6,307 nt of DNA, taken from Nitrososphaera sp. UBA217 (lineage in GTDB: Archaea; Thermoproteota; Nitrososphaeria; Nitrososphaerales; Nitrososphaeraceae). A program made the translations under genes and the position numbers. This document shows positions 6,204 through 6,307 of this stretch, piece after piece. The notes below the pieces were generated by a model. The model was not told where the DNA came from, searched no databases, and worked only from the letters and a program-made list of their open reading frames with translations. Numbering within the stretch: the first letter of the stretch is position 1; every line of letters begins with the position of its first letter. Location: NCBI GenBank assembly GCA_002501845.1, contig DAOL01000036.1, forward strand, positions 1,526 to 7,832, given 5' to 3'.

Positions 6204-6307
6204 TGTCCAAAATCGCGATATTTGATTACGGCGCCGGGAACCTCTTTAGCCTGAAATCTGCGTTGGAGCGAAATGGGGCAGAAAATGTCGAGATAATCTA
6301 CGACCTG
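6203..6307 (+). CDS. hisH: Imidazole glycerol phosphate synthase glutamine amidotransferase subunit, N-terminal part
   Basis: Thirty-five codons are visible before the right edge, starting with the GTG that shares its first base with the hisB stop (TAGTG). The translation begins SKIAIFDYGAGNLFSLKSAL, the hallmark N-terminus of HisH (IxIxDYGxGNLxSxxxAL). HisH hydrolyses glutamine and channels ammonia to HisF, which makes imidazole glycerol phosphate and AICAR. The catalytic Cys-His-Glu triad lies outside the window. An AGGGGG run at 6190-6195, seven bases before the GTG, may help initiation. The only nearby ATG (6198) is followed at once by a stop in its frame, so GTG is the clear start. Confidence 0.93.
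   Translation, partial: MSKIAIFDYGAGNLFSLKSALERNGAENVEIIYDL

Larger units (their letters stand above)
1363..6307 (+). other. Histidine biosynthesis operon (hisG-hisD-hisC-HAD phosphatase-hisB-hisH..., continues past right edge)
   Basis: Six consecutive + strand genes are packed with junctions of -1, -11, -1, +3 and -1 nt after one promoter-bearing gap, so a single transcript is very likely. The genes cover the first pathway step (hisG), the glutaminase half of IGP synthase (hisH), IGP dehydratase (hisB), the aminotransferase (hisC) and histidinol dehydrogenase (hisD). hisA, hisF and hisI/hisE functions are missing from the window and would be expected beyond base 6307. No hisZ is seen, which agrees with the long, self-regulated form of HisG. 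Confidence 0.9.

Overview
The window reads as chromosomal DNA of an ammonia-oxidising-type archaeon (Nitrososphaerota, formerly Thaumarchaeota). The roughly even GC content would suit a Nitrososphaera-like soil lineage. The assignment is an inference. It rests on an archaeal TATA-like promoter just upstream of hisG, weak or absent Shine-Dalgarno sites, a bacterial-type (class II) HMG-CoA reductase, and a his cluster carrying an extra HAD phosphatase gene. No rRNA or other marker gene is present to prove it.

Layout: every gene is on the + strand and almost no base is non-coding. Bases 1-189 are the 3' end of a quinoprotein sugar-dehydrogenase-like gene. Bases 203-1318 encode a class II HMG-CoA reductase (mevalonate, hence isoprenoid lipid synthesis) that lacks most of the usual C-terminal flap domain. 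A 44-base gap (1319-1362) holds a good TATA-like element. From 1363 to the right edge runs a tightly packed histidine biosynthesis operon: hisG, hisD, hisC, a HAD-superfamily phosphatase, hisB and the start of hisH. Junctions in the operon are -1, -11, -1, +3 and -1 nt.

Working together: HisG (long, feedback-regulated type) commits PRPP and ATP to the pathway. HisH, with HisF presumably downstream, makes imidazole glycerol phosphate. HisB dehydrates it, HisC transaminates it, and HisD carries out the final two-step oxidation to histidine. The step between HisC and HisD, dephosphorylation of histidinol phosphate, has no classical enzyme here. The HAD gene lies exactly between hisC and hisB, has all four HAD catalytic motifs, and is the natural candidate for it. 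It is not of the HisB-N type found fused to IGP dehydratase in E. coli. This is the most interesting point of the window. No tRNA, mobile element, CRISPR array or sign of recent transfer was seen.
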